From assembly GCA_016873995.1 (NCBI GenBank), contig VGVR01000010.1, forward strand, positions 27,716 to 91,715: a DNA stretch of 64,000 bases. Direction: 5' to 3'. The notes under the pieces are model-generated. The model saw nothing but the letters and a program-made list of their open reading frames with translations, had not been told where the DNA came from and searched no databases. This DNA is from Gemmatimonadota bacterium (lineage in GTDB: Bacteria; Gemmatimonadota; Gemmatimonadetes; Longimicrobiales; Gaopeijiaceae). How positions within the stretch are numbered: the stretch's first letter is position 1; each line of letters opens with the position of its first letter. Position numbers and translations under genes: made by a program. Shown here piece after piece: positions 20,196 to 28,928 of the stretch.

Positions 20196-21329
20196 CTAGG
20201 CGCTCGCCAGTTGGACGGCCTTCTCGACCACGGCGTCCATCGAGGTGTATGCCGGGAAGCCTGCCTTCTCCAGGATCTTCAGCGCGATCTCCTCGTTCGT
20301 GCCGGTCAGCCGGATGACGATGGGCGGCTCGATCTCGATGCGGCGCATCGCCTCGATGATGCCGTTCGCCACGTCGTCGCAGCGCGTGATGCCGCCGAAG
20401 ATGTTGAACAGGATCGCTTTCACGTTCGGATCCGAGGTGATGATCTCGAGCGCCGCGACCACCTTGTCCGGGTTCGACGAGCCGCCGATGTCGAGGAAGT
20501 TGGCCGGGTTGCCGCCGTAGTACTTCACCAGGTCCATCGTGGCCATCGCCAGGCCCGCACCATTTACGCAGCAGCCGACGTTGCCGTCGAGCTTCACGAA
20601 CGAGAGGCCCGCCGCGCGTGCCTTCGCCTCCGCGGGCGGCTCGGCGGAGACGTCCCGCATCGCCGCGACTTCCAAGCGGCGGAAGAGCTCGTTGTCGTCG
20701 ATGCTCATCTTGGCGTCGATCGCCTTCACCTCACCCGACGGCGTCGTGATCATCGGGTTGATCTCGGCCATCGAAGCACCGGAGGATACGAACGAGTCGT
20801 AGAGCTGCGAGATGATCTTCGTGGCCTGCTTGATGAGCGCGTCGTCGTCGTAGAGGAAGTTCGCGAGCCAGTAGGCCTGGTGCGGGAGGAGGCCGTAGCG
20901 CGGATCGACGGCGAGCTTCCGCACCTTCTCGGGCGTCTCCTTGGCGACCGTCTCGATGTCGATGCCGCCTGCGGCCGAGACGATGAACGTGGGCGCCTGC
21001 TTGGCCCGGTCGATCAACACCCCCACGTAGGCTTCCGTGGCGATGTTTTCAGCCGGCGTGACGAGCACCTTCTCGACCGTCAGTCCTTTGATCTGCATGC
21101 CGAGGATCTTCTCGGCGTGCCCGCGTGCTTCAGCCGGAGTCTTGGCCAGCTTCACGCCGCCCGCCTTCCCGCGCCCGCCCGAGTGGACCTGGGCCTTCAC
21201 CACCACCGCTCCGCCGTACTTCGCGGCCAGTTTCTCGGCTTCCGCGGGGGTCGTGGCCACCTCGCCCGGAGGCACCGGGATGCCCGCGGCGCGGAACCGC
21301 TCCTTCGCCTGGTACTCGTGTAGGTCCAT
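20196..21329 (-). CDS. sucC: Succinyl-CoA synthetase, beta subunit
   Basis: ATP-grasp beta subunit, 377 aa. N terminus MDLHEYQAKERFRAAGIPVP is typical, and VKAQVHSGGRGKAGGVK is the nucleotide-binding loop. The C-terminal block FNIFGGITRCDDVANGI and RLTGTNEE are family hallmarks. First gene of sucC-sucD-CBS-ndk; the promoter should lie in the G-rich region beyond 21330. Confidence 0.97.
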   Translation of the reverse strand: MDLHEYQAKERFRAAGIPVPPGEVATTPAEAEKLAAKYGGAVVVKAQVHSGGRGKAGGVKLAKTPAEARGHAEKILGMQIKGLTVEKVLVTPAENIATEAYVGVLIDRAKQAPTFIVSAAGGIDIETVAKETPEKVRKLAVDPRYGLLPHQAYWLANFLYDDDALIKQATKIISQLYDSFVSSGASMAEINPMITTPSGEVKAIDAKMSIDDNELFRRLEVAAMRDVSAEPPAEAKARAAGLSFVKLDGNVGCCVNGAGLAMATMDLVKYYGGNPANFLDIGGSSNPDKVVAALEIITSDPNVKAILFNIFGGITRCDDVANGIIEAMRRIEIEPPIVIRLTGTNEEIALKILEKAGFPAYTSMDAVVEKAVQLASA

Positions 21330-21461
21330 GCGGCTTGGAAGTAGTTGTCCTGGAAGCTGCTGAACTGAAGGGCTTTAGGAGGGCCGGGCGGCCCTCACGC
21401 GGGGCCCGGAAGGGGGCCGGAATCGGGGGTAGAATGCCCGGAAAAGCTACCAGCGGGCCCC

Positions 21462-21498
21462 GGGGGGATCAACGGATGGGGGGTGGGGGGGTGGGGGG
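21462..21498 (+). other. G-run tract, potential G-quadruplex
   Basis: Four clustered G runs of 6, 6, 7 and 6 bases, the last three separated by single T bases (GGGGGGTGGGGGGGTGGGGG...), lie between the PIN fragment's 3' end and the region upstream of sucC. The tract is G-rich on the plus strand, i.e. the template strand for sucC transcription. The pattern meets the usual four-run quadruplex rule. The remainder of 21330-21520 holds no recognisable gene. Confidence 0.6.
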
Positions 21499-21522
21499 AC
21501 GCTCTCTCGATCCCAGCGTGGG

Positions 21523-21640
21523 TCAGAGGAACGGGTTACGGACCCGCACTGTGCCGTAGACGCGGCCGTGCTCGAAGTCCTCTGAAATGAGCTCGTCCAG
21601 CGCGTGGTGCTCAGCAAACGCCCAGAGGTGTGCGTCGGAC
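21523..21640 (-). pseudogene. C-terminal remnant of a PIN-domain toxin
   Basis: The minus-strand frame ending at 21523 finishes with DAHLWAFAEHHALDELISEDFEHG and then VRVRNPF. This is the ending of VapC-like PIN nucleases, in which the SED motif carries the last metal-binding acidic residues and NPF closes the protein. Only about 40 residues match; the open frame upstream to 21891 looks unrelated, and no start, N-terminal DTN motif or intact antitoxin is present. The rest of the gap up to the lipoprotein start at 21958 contains no gene I can support. Confidence 0.5.
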
Positions 21641-21957
21641 GGCCACCGCCGAGTGGCCGGGTTACGGATGTCGTCAACCAGCGCGGCCACGGCGGTAGAG
21701 CTCCCTCGCGCGTCCATCTGCGATCCGAAGGTGGTGACTCCGCTGAGGCCTGCCCGGACTGTCTGGGCCTCTGGCGCTCGGTTGCGGCGTCGAAGAGGGC
21801 GAGGCGCTCGGCCACGTTGTGGACGTTCGCAGGTGCGGCGCTCATCGAATACCTGCGATCCCTGAACGGGACGTAGGCAGCCGACGCGCAAATCGCAGTG
21901 GAGGATCCGTTTCCTATTAGCAGGCGTCGTCCCTCAAGCCCCCAGCGGAGGTGTCCC

Positions 21958-22731
21958 ATGTCACGTTCTCGGTTGTGCATTGCGCTGCTGCCATTCTTCG
22001 CCGTCGGGTGCATCGACGTGCCGTCACCGTCGGGGCCCTCGGGGATCGAGGCATCCCGCCCGGACTTCGAGCTCTACGACGCGCGCCAGGTGATGGACGC
22101 ACGACGGGTGAACGTGAGCGTGCAGGGGACGTTCCAGGTGACGTCCGGCACGCCGCCGCGGGTGCTCGGAGCGGGTGGGCGGGTCGAGCCCGCCAACTTC
22201 CCCGGGCACCCTCCGGCCGGGCCGGGTACGTGCCTCGACGGCCGCTGGTTCAACGCGCGTGGCCATGGTACCAGCGGCTCGATGGAGAACCCGCATCCGC
22301 ACTGCTTCGATCCGGGAACCGACGGCATCACGATCGTGCTGGAGCCGATCTCGAGTCAGCTCATCGCCTCGCGCGAGCCCGCAAGCACGACCCTCGTGCT
22401 CTCCAACCTGGACGACGTCTACGTGCACTACGAGGCGCCCGGGTCGACGTGCCAAACGAAGCCGTGCTATCAGGCGGGCGGCTGGGGCACGGTGGCGGCC
22501 TACGCGATCAACGCGGCGACCAACCAGCGGGTGGGGATCATCAAGTTCCCGTTGACACTGCAGAAAGTCTCGGGCGACCCGTTCGAGTGCACCCTCGATG
22601 GCGACCCGGCGCAAACCGGGTGCATCAACTTCATCTATACGGCGAGCTACAATCCGCTTCCGCCGGAAGAAGGAGGTCAAGGGACGCCGCAACCGGTGAC
22701 CGGCTTCCTGCATTGGTTCGCGGTCAGGTAG
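21958..22731 (+). CDS. Hypothetical lipoprotein
   Basis: 257-aa predicted lipoprotein. Hydrophobic signal MSRSRLCIALLPFFAVGC ends at a lipobox Cys, followed by a Ser/Pro linker. The ATG at 21958 has GGAGG about 7 bp upstream. The mature part is beta-rich, contains several Cys pairs (GTCLDG, PHCFDPG, STCQTKPCYQ, FECTLDG, TGCINF) suggesting disulphides, and ends in a Gly/Pro-rich loop and FLHWFAVR. I do not recognise the family. It stands alone and is followed by a strong hairpin, so it is probably monocistronic. Confidence 0.8.
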   Translation: MSRSRLCIALLPFFAVGCIDVPSPSGPSGIEASRPDFELYDARQVMDARRVNVSVQGTFQVTSGTPPRVLGAGGRVEPANFPGHPPAGPGTCLDGRWFNARGHGTSGSMENPHPHCFDPGTDGITIVLEPISSQLIASREPASTTLVLSNLDDVYVHYEAPGSTCQTKPCYQAGGWGTVAAYAINAATNQRVGIIKFPLTLQKVSGDPFECTLDGDPAQTGCINFIYTASYNPLPPEEGGQGTPQPVTGFLHWFAVR

Positions 22732-22762
22732 GAGGGGCGAAACGAGCTTACACGGACTGTCG

Positions 22763-22815
22763 GGGCCTCCCGGCGACGAGGAACAGGCTCCTCGGGCGCT
22801 GGGAGGCCCTCCTCA
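22763..22815 (+). terminator. Probable terminator hairpin
   Basis: GGGCCTCCC (22763-22771) pairs with GGGAGGCCC (22801-22809), with GAGGA/CTCCTC pairing inside. The stem is followed by a moderately T-rich stretch (ATATTTCTC). It lies about 30 bp after the lipoprotein stop. The remaining bases to 23023 show no gene. Confidence 0.5.
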
Positions 22816-23023
22816 TATTTCTCACTCCTCGTTGCTTCACGCGAGAACAACTGGTACGCGATTCTGCTGCGATCGGCGCCTCGCGTAGCAGCCGAGCGAG
22901 GCGGCTACGGCGAAGATTCCTTCCCCACCTTGCTGCCCCAGCAAGCCGCTCCTAGCGTGGCACCGGTCGACTTCGCCCACGCGAGGCGACGACCGCTCCG
23001 CCATCCGCCAGGAGGCATCTGCC

Positions 23024-23929
23024 ATGAGGTCCTATGCCGTAGTCCTGTTCGCGGGAGTCGCACTCGTGGCAGGCGTCTCGAGCGGCCAGGGCCAGGTGCC
23101 GCCGCTCGACGCGCCCAGGCCACTCGAGGCCCGAGCGAGCCTCTGGACGGAAGAGCTGACCTGGATGGAGGTGCGCGACCTCGTCGCCGACGGGTGGACC
23201 ACGGTGATCATCGGTACCGGCGGCGTCGAACAGAACGGCCCGTACGTCGCTGGCGGCAAGCACAATTACGTGCTCGAGACCGTCATGCCGGAGATCGCGC
23301 GCGCGATCGGCAGGACGCTCCTCGCGCCGGTCGTGAAGTTCGTCCCGGAAGGGTCGATCGAGCCCACCACCAGCGGGCACATGCGCTATCCCGGCACCAT
23401 CAGCCTGGAGGCGGCGACGTTCGAGGCGCTCCTGACCGATATCGCTCGGAGCTACAGGGCCCACGGCTTCAGGGACATCGTCCTGATCGGCGACAGCGGC
23501 GGCAATCAGACCGGCATGAGGAACGTGGCCGAGGCGCTCAACCGTCGCTGGGTGGCGGAGGGGAGCGATGCGCGTGTGCACTTCCTGTCGGAGTACTACT
23601 CGGAGGATCAGTGGAGCTACGACTTCCTGAAATCGATCGGGATCACGCAGATCGACCGCGCGCCGGGCGCGGAGCCGGACGTGCGCAGTGACTGGCGCAA
23701 CGGTATGCACGACGACGTCTACTACGAGGCGCAGATCGCGGTGCAGGATCCGAACCACATCCGCGTCGAGGAGCGTGCGCGTGCCGGGCTGATGTCATTG
23801 CACGAAGTGCCCTACCCGTCGGTGACCTGGGTGGTGGACGTCGGGCGCAGGTTGGCTGCCTATCGCGCCGAGGTCACGGCGCGCGCGTTTCGTGCGTCGC
23901 AGGAGCGGGTGCGGGGCGGCGGCGGGTAA
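23024..23929 (+). CDS. Secreted creatininase-family amidohydrolase
   Basis: 301-aa protein with a signal peptide (about 1-24, ending SSGQGQ) and a creatininase-family domain. Family blocks are recognisable but altered: GGVEQNGPYVAGGKHN replaces the usual EQHGPHLP...TD, so the metal-ligand His becomes Asn and the Asp becomes His. HMRYPGTISLEAATFEALL and LIGDSGGNQTG correspond to the later blocks. This EQNG...KHN form resembles an exported subfamily of uncertain substrate, so creatinine should not be assumed. ATG 23024 is preceded by CAGGAGG, a good ribosome binding site. The C terminus is rich in Arg/Gly. Confidence 0.85.
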   Translation: MRSYAVVLFAGVALVAGVSSGQGQVPPLDAPRPLEARASLWTEELTWMEVRDLVADGWTTVIIGTGGVEQNGPYVAGGKHNYVLETVMPEIARAIGRTLLAPVVKFVPEGSIEPTTSGHMRYPGTISLEAATFEALLTDIARSYRAHGFRDIVLIGDSGGNQTGMRNVAEALNRRWVAEGSDARVHFLSEYYSEDQWSYDFLKSIGITQIDRAPGAEPDVRSDWRNGMHDDVYYEAQIAVQDPNHIRVEERARAGLMSLHEVPYPSVTWVVDVGRRLAAYRAEVTARAFRASQERVRGGGG

Positions 23930-23966
23930 GCAGCCGTCAGTAGTCGAAAGGCGGAGCACCGATGGC

Positions 23967-24188
23967 TCAGGCTCCGACCACGAGCCTCCCCTTCGGCTCC
24001 GGAATCGCGCGACCCATCGCTTTGGCCATCTCGATCCACTCGTCGATGATGACCGCGACGTTCTCCAGCGCCTCTTGCTGCGATTGACCGTCTGCGGCGC
24101 AACCCGGCAACTCCGGGACCTCGGCGATGAAGGCGCGGTCCTCATCGCTCCAGGAGAGCACGATCTCGTAGCGATGCTCAGTCTTCAT
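23967..24188 (-). CDS. hicB: HicB-like antitoxin
   Basis: 73-aa protein with the HicB partial RNase-H-like fold: YEIVLSWSDEDRAFIAEVPELPGCAADG, then EALENVAVIIDEWIE. It would neutralise the HicA RNA-cleaving toxin encoded just upstream, with which it overlaps by 11 bp. No C-terminal helix-turn-helix domain is visible, so it belongs to the short HicB form. It faces the creatininase gene's 3' end. Confidence 0.85.
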   Translation of the reverse strand: MKTEHRYEIVLSWSDEDRAFIAEVPELPGCAADGQSQQEALENVAVIIDEWIEMAKAMGRAIPEPKGRLVVGA

Positions 24189-24414
24189 CGCGGAGTTCCT
24201 TGTCCAGTCCGTACTTCGCCAGCACGCGGCGGACCTGCTTCACCTGGTACCTCTTCGCCCTTCCCGACTTGTCCGGTTGCAGATTGATGATCTCTGCCAC
24301 TCCGTCGCGCCCGAACACGTGATGGCTGCCCGTGATCCGTTCAGCGAACCGCAGTGCCTTCAACAGCGCCCTGAGGTGAGCGAACCGGACGTTGGCGTCC
24401 GAGGTTCCACCCAT
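24178..24414 (-). CDS. hicA: HicA-like toxin
   Basis: About 78 aa from ATG 24414. The dsRNA-binding-like HicA core is visible: LRALLKALRFAERITGSHHVFGRDG, with the catalytic His in GSHH, and an ending VRRVLAKYGL typical of the family. The N-terminal stretch before LRALL is longer than in minimal HicA. The frame stays open upstream to 24672, where it encodes a partial second HicB, so the true start is not fully certain. Activity as an mRNA interferase is inferred from the family. Confidence 0.75.
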   Translation of the reverse strand: MGGTSDANVRFAHLRALLKALRFAERITGSHHVFGRDGVAEIINLQPDKSGRAKRYQVKQVRRVLAKYGLDKELRDED

Positions 24415-24469
24415 CACTCGCGACAATGTCTCACAGAGGCGCGCCATTCGCCAAGTCTCCGTGTCTCGG

Positions 24470-24605
24470 CGGGGCGCTGCGATGGTGCGATGGGACTGCG
24501 TTGATGCGATCCGCTCCTCGATCATGACCGCGACGCTCTCGAGCGCCTCGTGGCGCGTACTGACGTCCGACGCGCACCACTCGAGTCCGGGAAATCGGCG
24601 ACCTG
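24470..24605 (-). pseudogene. Partial duplicate of hicB fused in frame ahead of hicA
   Basis: Upstream of hicA and in its frame, the peptide FPGLEWCASDVSTRHEALES and VAVMIEERIA aligns with the hicB sequence LPGCAADGQSQQEALEN and VAVIIDEWIE. The DNA is also similar: ATGACCGCGACG and GAGCGCCTC occur in both on the plus strand. It lacks the N-terminal beta strands, so it looks like the leftover of an older antitoxin gene or of a recombination between HicAB modules. Confidence 0.6.
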
Positions 24606-24790
24606 CGTCGGGCCTTCCGGTGTCTGCCCGACCTCGCGTCTGTCTGCCGCCTGACGGACTATCGCGCTCCACTACGTCGCATGGTGGAGTCGCTGAGGAG
24701 CGAGTTGCGGGTGGTCGCCGACGGGGTCGTGACGAATAGCCGTCGAATCGATGAGCTGGGACTGCGCGCCCTGGAGTAACGCGAGCCCGC

Positions 24791-27550
24791 CTACCTCGCC
24801 CCCTCCAACCTCTGGAGCAACGCCCGCAGCTCCGCGAGCGCCTCCCCGAACCCCTGCCAGTTCCCCTGACGCGCGCTCGCCTCCGCGCGTTCGAGCAGGT
24901 CGAGCGCCTCGGACGACCAGGCCGCTCCCCGCGGCAGCTCGAGACCAGTCGCGCCGGGAGCCGCCGACGATGTTGGCGCGAGCCCCGCGAGCGCCCGCAC
25001 GGCGTCTTCGAGCTGCTCCATCATGACCACGCGCGTGCCGTCGCTCACCACGTAGCGGCGGAGCTCGGGGATCGCGTCCGCATCGGCTGCCAGGAAGATG
25101 GGCTCCATGTAGACGAAGCGGTCCCCGACGGGCACGAGGTGCAGATGCCCGGTCCAGACGTCGCTCCCGCCGGTGCGCCAGAGCGAGAACTGCTGCGAGA
25201 TGAGGGGGTCCTGCTCGATGAGCGCTTCGATCTGCCGCGGGCCTGGCACCTGATCCGCCACCGGGACGTCGAGGAGCACAAGCTCGGGCTGACCGACTCC
25301 GTCGGTACGGCCCACGAGCGTGCCGGTGAGGTTCTGCCTCCCCGCCGGAACGAACACGGCGGTGAGCGAGAAGTGGGGGCGGGCCTCTCCCGGAAGCGCG
25401 TAGAGCGCGTACTCGGGCCGGTACGGCACGGGACTGGTCCCCTCGGCGAGTTCCTGGGGCTCGCTCCACACGTCCTGCTGACCGTGGAATGCAGGCGCGG
25501 TCTCCTGGTGGTACTGGAGCAGCACGCGGCTCTGGAGCCCGAGCAGCGAACGTGGATACCGCAGGTGGGAGCTCAGCTCGTGCGGCATCTCCTCGATGGG
25601 CGTGAGGAGCCCCGGGAACGCCGCCTCGTAGGCATCGGCGATGGGGTCGTCCACGGGCACGCGGTAGAACACGATCTCGCCGGTCACCGCGTCGACGGTG
25701 ACCTTCACGCTGTTGCGCACGTAGCGCACGCCGCGGCGCACCACACCGAAGTCGCTCGCGGTCGCGAGCGGGAACGCGCCGGTGCCAGTGAACCCGTCGA
25801 GGACCCAGACGATGCGTCCCTGGTGGAGCACAGGGTACGGATCCTCAGGGAACCGCAGGAAGGGCGCGATCGCGAGCGCGCGCTCCACCACGAGGCGCCG
25901 GTGCACGAAGTGGCTCGCGTCGGTGAGCTCCGAGGCGAACAGCAGGTTGGCGTCACCGAACTGCCAGGCGAGCAGCGCCGTGCGGAGCGCCGACGTCAGC
26001 TGGATCCCCTTGGGATAGTCGACACCGGCCACGCCCGGCGTGGAGTCGGGCGCGAGATACTCGCCGGACTCGGGGATCACCACCGCGTAGTTCTGCGGCG
26101 TGGTGCCGAAGAAGACCTCCGGCCGCTCGAGACGCAGCGTCTCGAACCCCTGTCCCGCCGCAGTCGTCTCGGGTGACAGCCCGGACAACAGCATGCGCGG
26201 CCGCCCCTCGGGCGTGCGTTCGGTCGCCAGGCTCGCCACCAGGCCCATACCCGCCACGTAGCGCTTCCGCAGGTGCTGGTTCTGCCAGTTGGGATCCTGG
26301 ATGCCCCCGGGATCGATCTGGCGGACCGCGAGCGCCACCGGCACTGGCCCGTCGGGACCCTGGTAGCGGTCGATGCTCGCGTCCGCGAAGTCGTAATACG
26401 GAAAGAGCGCCTCGAGCGAACGGTACGTGGCGAGGAGCGCGTTCGGATTCCACACGGGGAGTCCTTCGAACTGACGCGTGGCTCCCTCCCAATCGATATC
26501 GCGATCTGCGGCATACGCGAAGCTCCGGCGCTCGAGTCGGTCGAGCCCGAACCCGAGCCGCGTGAAGACGATATTGTGCTCGATGAACGGGGTCTCACGC
26601 GCGAGCTCGTTCGGCTCCACGCGGAACCGCTGCACGAAGCTCGGATAGAGCTGTCCGATCACCAGCCATCCGACGGCCACGGAAGCGAGCGACAGCAGCA
26701 CGGGGCCCACCCTCCCCTGCCACGCTCCCCAGAAGGTCGCCGCACCGGCAAGCAGGTAGACGACCATGAGCGTCTGCAGCGCCGGGAGGCGCGCCTGCGC
26801 ATCCGTGAACCCGAAGATCTCCTGCACCGCCGAGCTCCCACTCGTCAGCAGCAGATAGCGCTGTACCCAGAGTCGCGCCGCGAGCAAGACCAGGAACACG
26901 GCGATGAGCAGACCCAGGTGCACGCGCGGAAGCCGCTGCGCATCGAGCCCGTGGCGCGTCCAGCGGAGCGTGCCGGTGGCCGCGTACGCCGCGGTGACGA
27001 GTGTGAAGATAAGGAACGTGACGATGAGCGCGAGCGTGACCCCCGACGCGAGCAGAGGCACCGCGAATACGTAGAACCCGACGTCGTGTCCCAGCACCGG
27101 ATCGACGAGCCCCCACGGCTGCGAGCTCGTCAGGAGCGCAGCCTGGATGCCGAGGTTCGGCGGCACGGCGGCCCCGAACCAGAGGCCGAGCAGCACCGCC
27201 GCCACCGTGATGCCCGCCCACACGAGCTGGCGCGGGATCCGCTCCGCGAACTCGATGTTGGCGAAGCGGCGGCGGATCTGGATGGTGCCGAGCGTGCTCG
27301 ACGCCACGCGGAGGTTCAGCAGCACCAGCAGGCCAACCGCGAGCGCGGCCACCGCGCGGATCCCCCACTCCCAGAACACCCTACGCCAGAATACCGCAGA
27401 GTATCCTGTCTGGGCCTGCCAGAGGATCTCCACGTAGGCCGCGGCGAACGCGCGCCCCATCACCAGGAGGAGCCCGAGCGCGACCACGAGGGCGACCACG
27501 AGCCGCCCACCACGCAGCGTAGACAGGTACGAGCGCACGCCGCGGGTCAT
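24791..27550 (-). CDS. UPF0182-family large membrane protein
   Basis: 919-aa integral membrane protein of the UPF0182 family (COG1615), function unknown. About seven hydrophobic helices occupy residues 15-320, followed by a large extracytoplasmic domain with family blocks such as YPSFVQRFRVEPNELARE, PFIEHNI and GLVDPVLGHDVGFYVF. A Ser/Ala-rich linker precedes a Glu/Arg/Leu-rich C-terminal coiled coil. It starts 10 bp after the phosphohexomutase stop and so is probably the last gene of the nuo transcript. Confidence 0.93.
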   Translation of the reverse strand: MTRGVRSYLSTLRGGRLVVALVVALGLLLVMGRAFAAAYVEILWQAQTGYSAVFWRRVFWEWGIRAVAALAVGLLVLLNLRVASSTLGTIQIRRRFANIEFAERIPRQLVWAGITVAAVLLGLWFGAAVPPNLGIQAALLTSSQPWGLVDPVLGHDVGFYVFAVPLLASGVTLALIVTFLIFTLVTAAYAATGTLRWTRHGLDAQRLPRVHLGLLIAVFLVLLAARLWVQRYLLLTSGSSAVQEIFGFTDAQARLPALQTLMVVYLLAGAATFWGAWQGRVGPVLLSLASVAVGWLVIGQLYPSFVQRFRVEPNELARETPFIEHNIVFTRLGFGLDRLERRSFAYAADRDIDWEGATRQFEGLPVWNPNALLATYRSLEALFPYYDFADASIDRYQGPDGPVPVALAVRQIDPGGIQDPNWQNQHLRKRYVAGMGLVASLATERTPEGRPRMLLSGLSPETTAAGQGFETLRLERPEVFFGTTPQNYAVVIPESGEYLAPDSTPGVAGVDYPKGIQLTSALRTALLAWQFGDANLLFASELTDASHFVHRRLVVERALAIAPFLRFPEDPYPVLHQGRIVWVLDGFTGTGAFPLATASDFGVVRRGVRYVRNSVKVTVDAVTGEIVFYRVPVDDPIADAYEAAFPGLLTPIEEMPHELSSHLRYPRSLLGLQSRVLLQYHQETAPAFHGQQDVWSEPQELAEGTSPVPYRPEYALYALPGEARPHFSLTAVFVPAGRQNLTGTLVGRTDGVGQPELVLLDVPVADQVPGPRQIEALIEQDPLISQQFSLWRTGGSDVWTGHLHLVPVGDRFVYMEPIFLAADADAIPELRRYVVSDGTRVVMMEQLEDAVRALAGLAPTSSAAPGATGLELPRGAAWSSEALDLLERAEASARQGNWQGFGEALAELRALLQRLEGAR

Positions 27551-27560
27551 GCGCGCCGGG

Positions 27561-28928
27561 CTACGGGAGCGAGACTCCCTGGGTGCCGAGCCAAGCAGCC
27601 ACCTCCTCGCGGATCTCGCCGAGCCGCTTCTGGCTCTTGGCCTCGAAGCGCGCCACGATCGCGGGCTGGGTGTTGGAGGCCCGCATGAGCGCCCAGCCGT
27701 CGCCGAAGAGCACGCGCGCGCCGTCCACGTCGATCACGTCGTGGCTCTTCCGGAAGTGCGCGACCGCCTGCTCCACGATGCTCCACTTCTGCTCCTCACT
27801 CACGTCGATGCGGATCTCCGGTGTGGAAACGTACACCGGGAACTCCGCGACCAGCTCCGAGAGGCTACGTCCTGAACGGCTCACGAGCGAGATCAGCCGG
27901 CATGCGTCGTAGAGCGCGTCGTCGAATCCGTAGTAGTCGTCGGCGACCATGATGTGCCCCGACAGCTCCCCAGCCAGGAGGGCCCCAGTCTCCTTCATCT
28001 TCCGCTTGATGAGGGAGTGGCCGGTCTTCCACATGATGGGCTCGCCCCCCGCCTTGGCGAAGACCTCGGGGAGGACCTGGCTGCACTTCACGTCGAAGAT
28101 GACCTTCTGGCCCGGCCCGAGCTTCTTCAGCAGGTCGAGGCCATAGAGCAGCAGGAGGACGTCCCCGCGCACGATGCGCCCCTTCTCGTCCACCGCGCCG
28201 ATGCGGTCTGCGTCGCCATCGAACGCCACGCCCAGGTCGTGGGGTGTGCCGCGGACGGTGTGGATGAGGTCCTCGAGGTTCTCGTCGACGGTGGGGTCGG
28301 GATGGTGGTTCGGGAACGTGCCGTCCGACTCGCAGAAGAGGGGGGTGACCGTCGCCCCCATCGCCTCGAGGAGCTGGACCGCGACCAGGGAGCCGACGCC
28401 ATTCCCGCAGTCGACCGCCACCTTCATCGGGCGAGTCAGCTCCAGACGCTCGGTGACGTCGGCCACGTAGCGATCGAGCACCTCGACCCGCTCATGAGAG
28501 CCGTGCCCGGAGTCCATGTCCCCCTTGAGGATACGCGTCCGGAGCTCCTGGATCGCATCACCATAGAGAGCGGCCCGGCCAAGGCTCATCTTCACGCCGT
28601 TCCACTCGGGTGGATTGTGAGAGCCGGTGATCTGCACGCCCGCGTGCGTCCCGAGCACCGCCTCCGACCAGTAGAGCACGGGCGTCGGCACCGTGCCTAC
28701 GTCCACCACATGAACGCCCGCCGAACGGATCCCCGCGATCAAGCCGGCGGACAGGTCCGGCGACGTCAGCCGGTTGTCGTGCCCGACCGCGATCTTGGGC
28801 TCCTTCGCCCCGGTCTGCGCGCGCACCATGGATGCGAACGCCTTGCCGACCGAGCGGGTGACTTCGGCATCCAAGTCCTGACCGACGATGCCGCGGATGT
28901 CGTACTGCCGGAAGATGTGCGCGTTCAC
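27561..28928 (-). CDS. Phosphomannomutase/phosphoglucomutase
   Basis: Alpha-D-phosphohexomutase, 455 aa, interconverting hexose 1- and 6-phosphates for envelope sugar nucleotides. Start GTG 28928 overlaps the nuoN stop (GTGA); the family N terminus HIFRQYDIRGIVGQDLD follows at once. The phospho-serine loop is TGSHNPPEWNGVK, the metal loop is DGDADR, the sugar-binding loop is GELSGH and the phosphate-binding site is RASNTQP. It resembles the AlgC/ManB type with dual substrate use. It sits inside the respiratory transcript, between nuoN and the UPF0182 gene. Confidence 0.94.
   Translation of the reverse strand: MNAHIFRQYDIRGIVGQDLDAEVTRSVGKAFASMVRAQTGAKEPKIAVGHDNRLTSPDLSAGLIAGIRSAGVHVVDVGTVPTPVLYWSEAVLGTHAGVQITGSHNPPEWNGVKMSLGRAALYGDAIQELRTRILKGDMDSGHGSHERVEVLDRYVADVTERLELTRPMKVAVDCGNGVGSLVAVQLLEAMGATVTPLFCESDGTFPNHHPDPTVDENLEDLIHTVRGTPHDLGVAFDGDADRIGAVDEKGRIVRGDVLLLLYGLDLLKKLGPGQKVIFDVKCSQVLPEVFAKAGGEPIMWKTGHSLIKRKMKETGALLAGELSGHIMVADDYYGFDDALYDACRLISLVSRSGRSLSELVAEFPVYVSTPEIRIDVSEEQKWSIVEQAVAHFRKSHDVIDVDGARVLFGDGWALMRASNTQPAIVARFEAKSQKRLGEIREEVAAWLGTQGVSLP

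Noticed and set aside
24600..24779. Plus-strand open frame between hicA and the UPF0182 gene (ends SRRIDELGLRALE)
   Set aside because: The last ~35 residues look helical and protein-like, but there is no good start, no ribosome site and it is largely within a region of decayed minus-strand coding; too weak to call.
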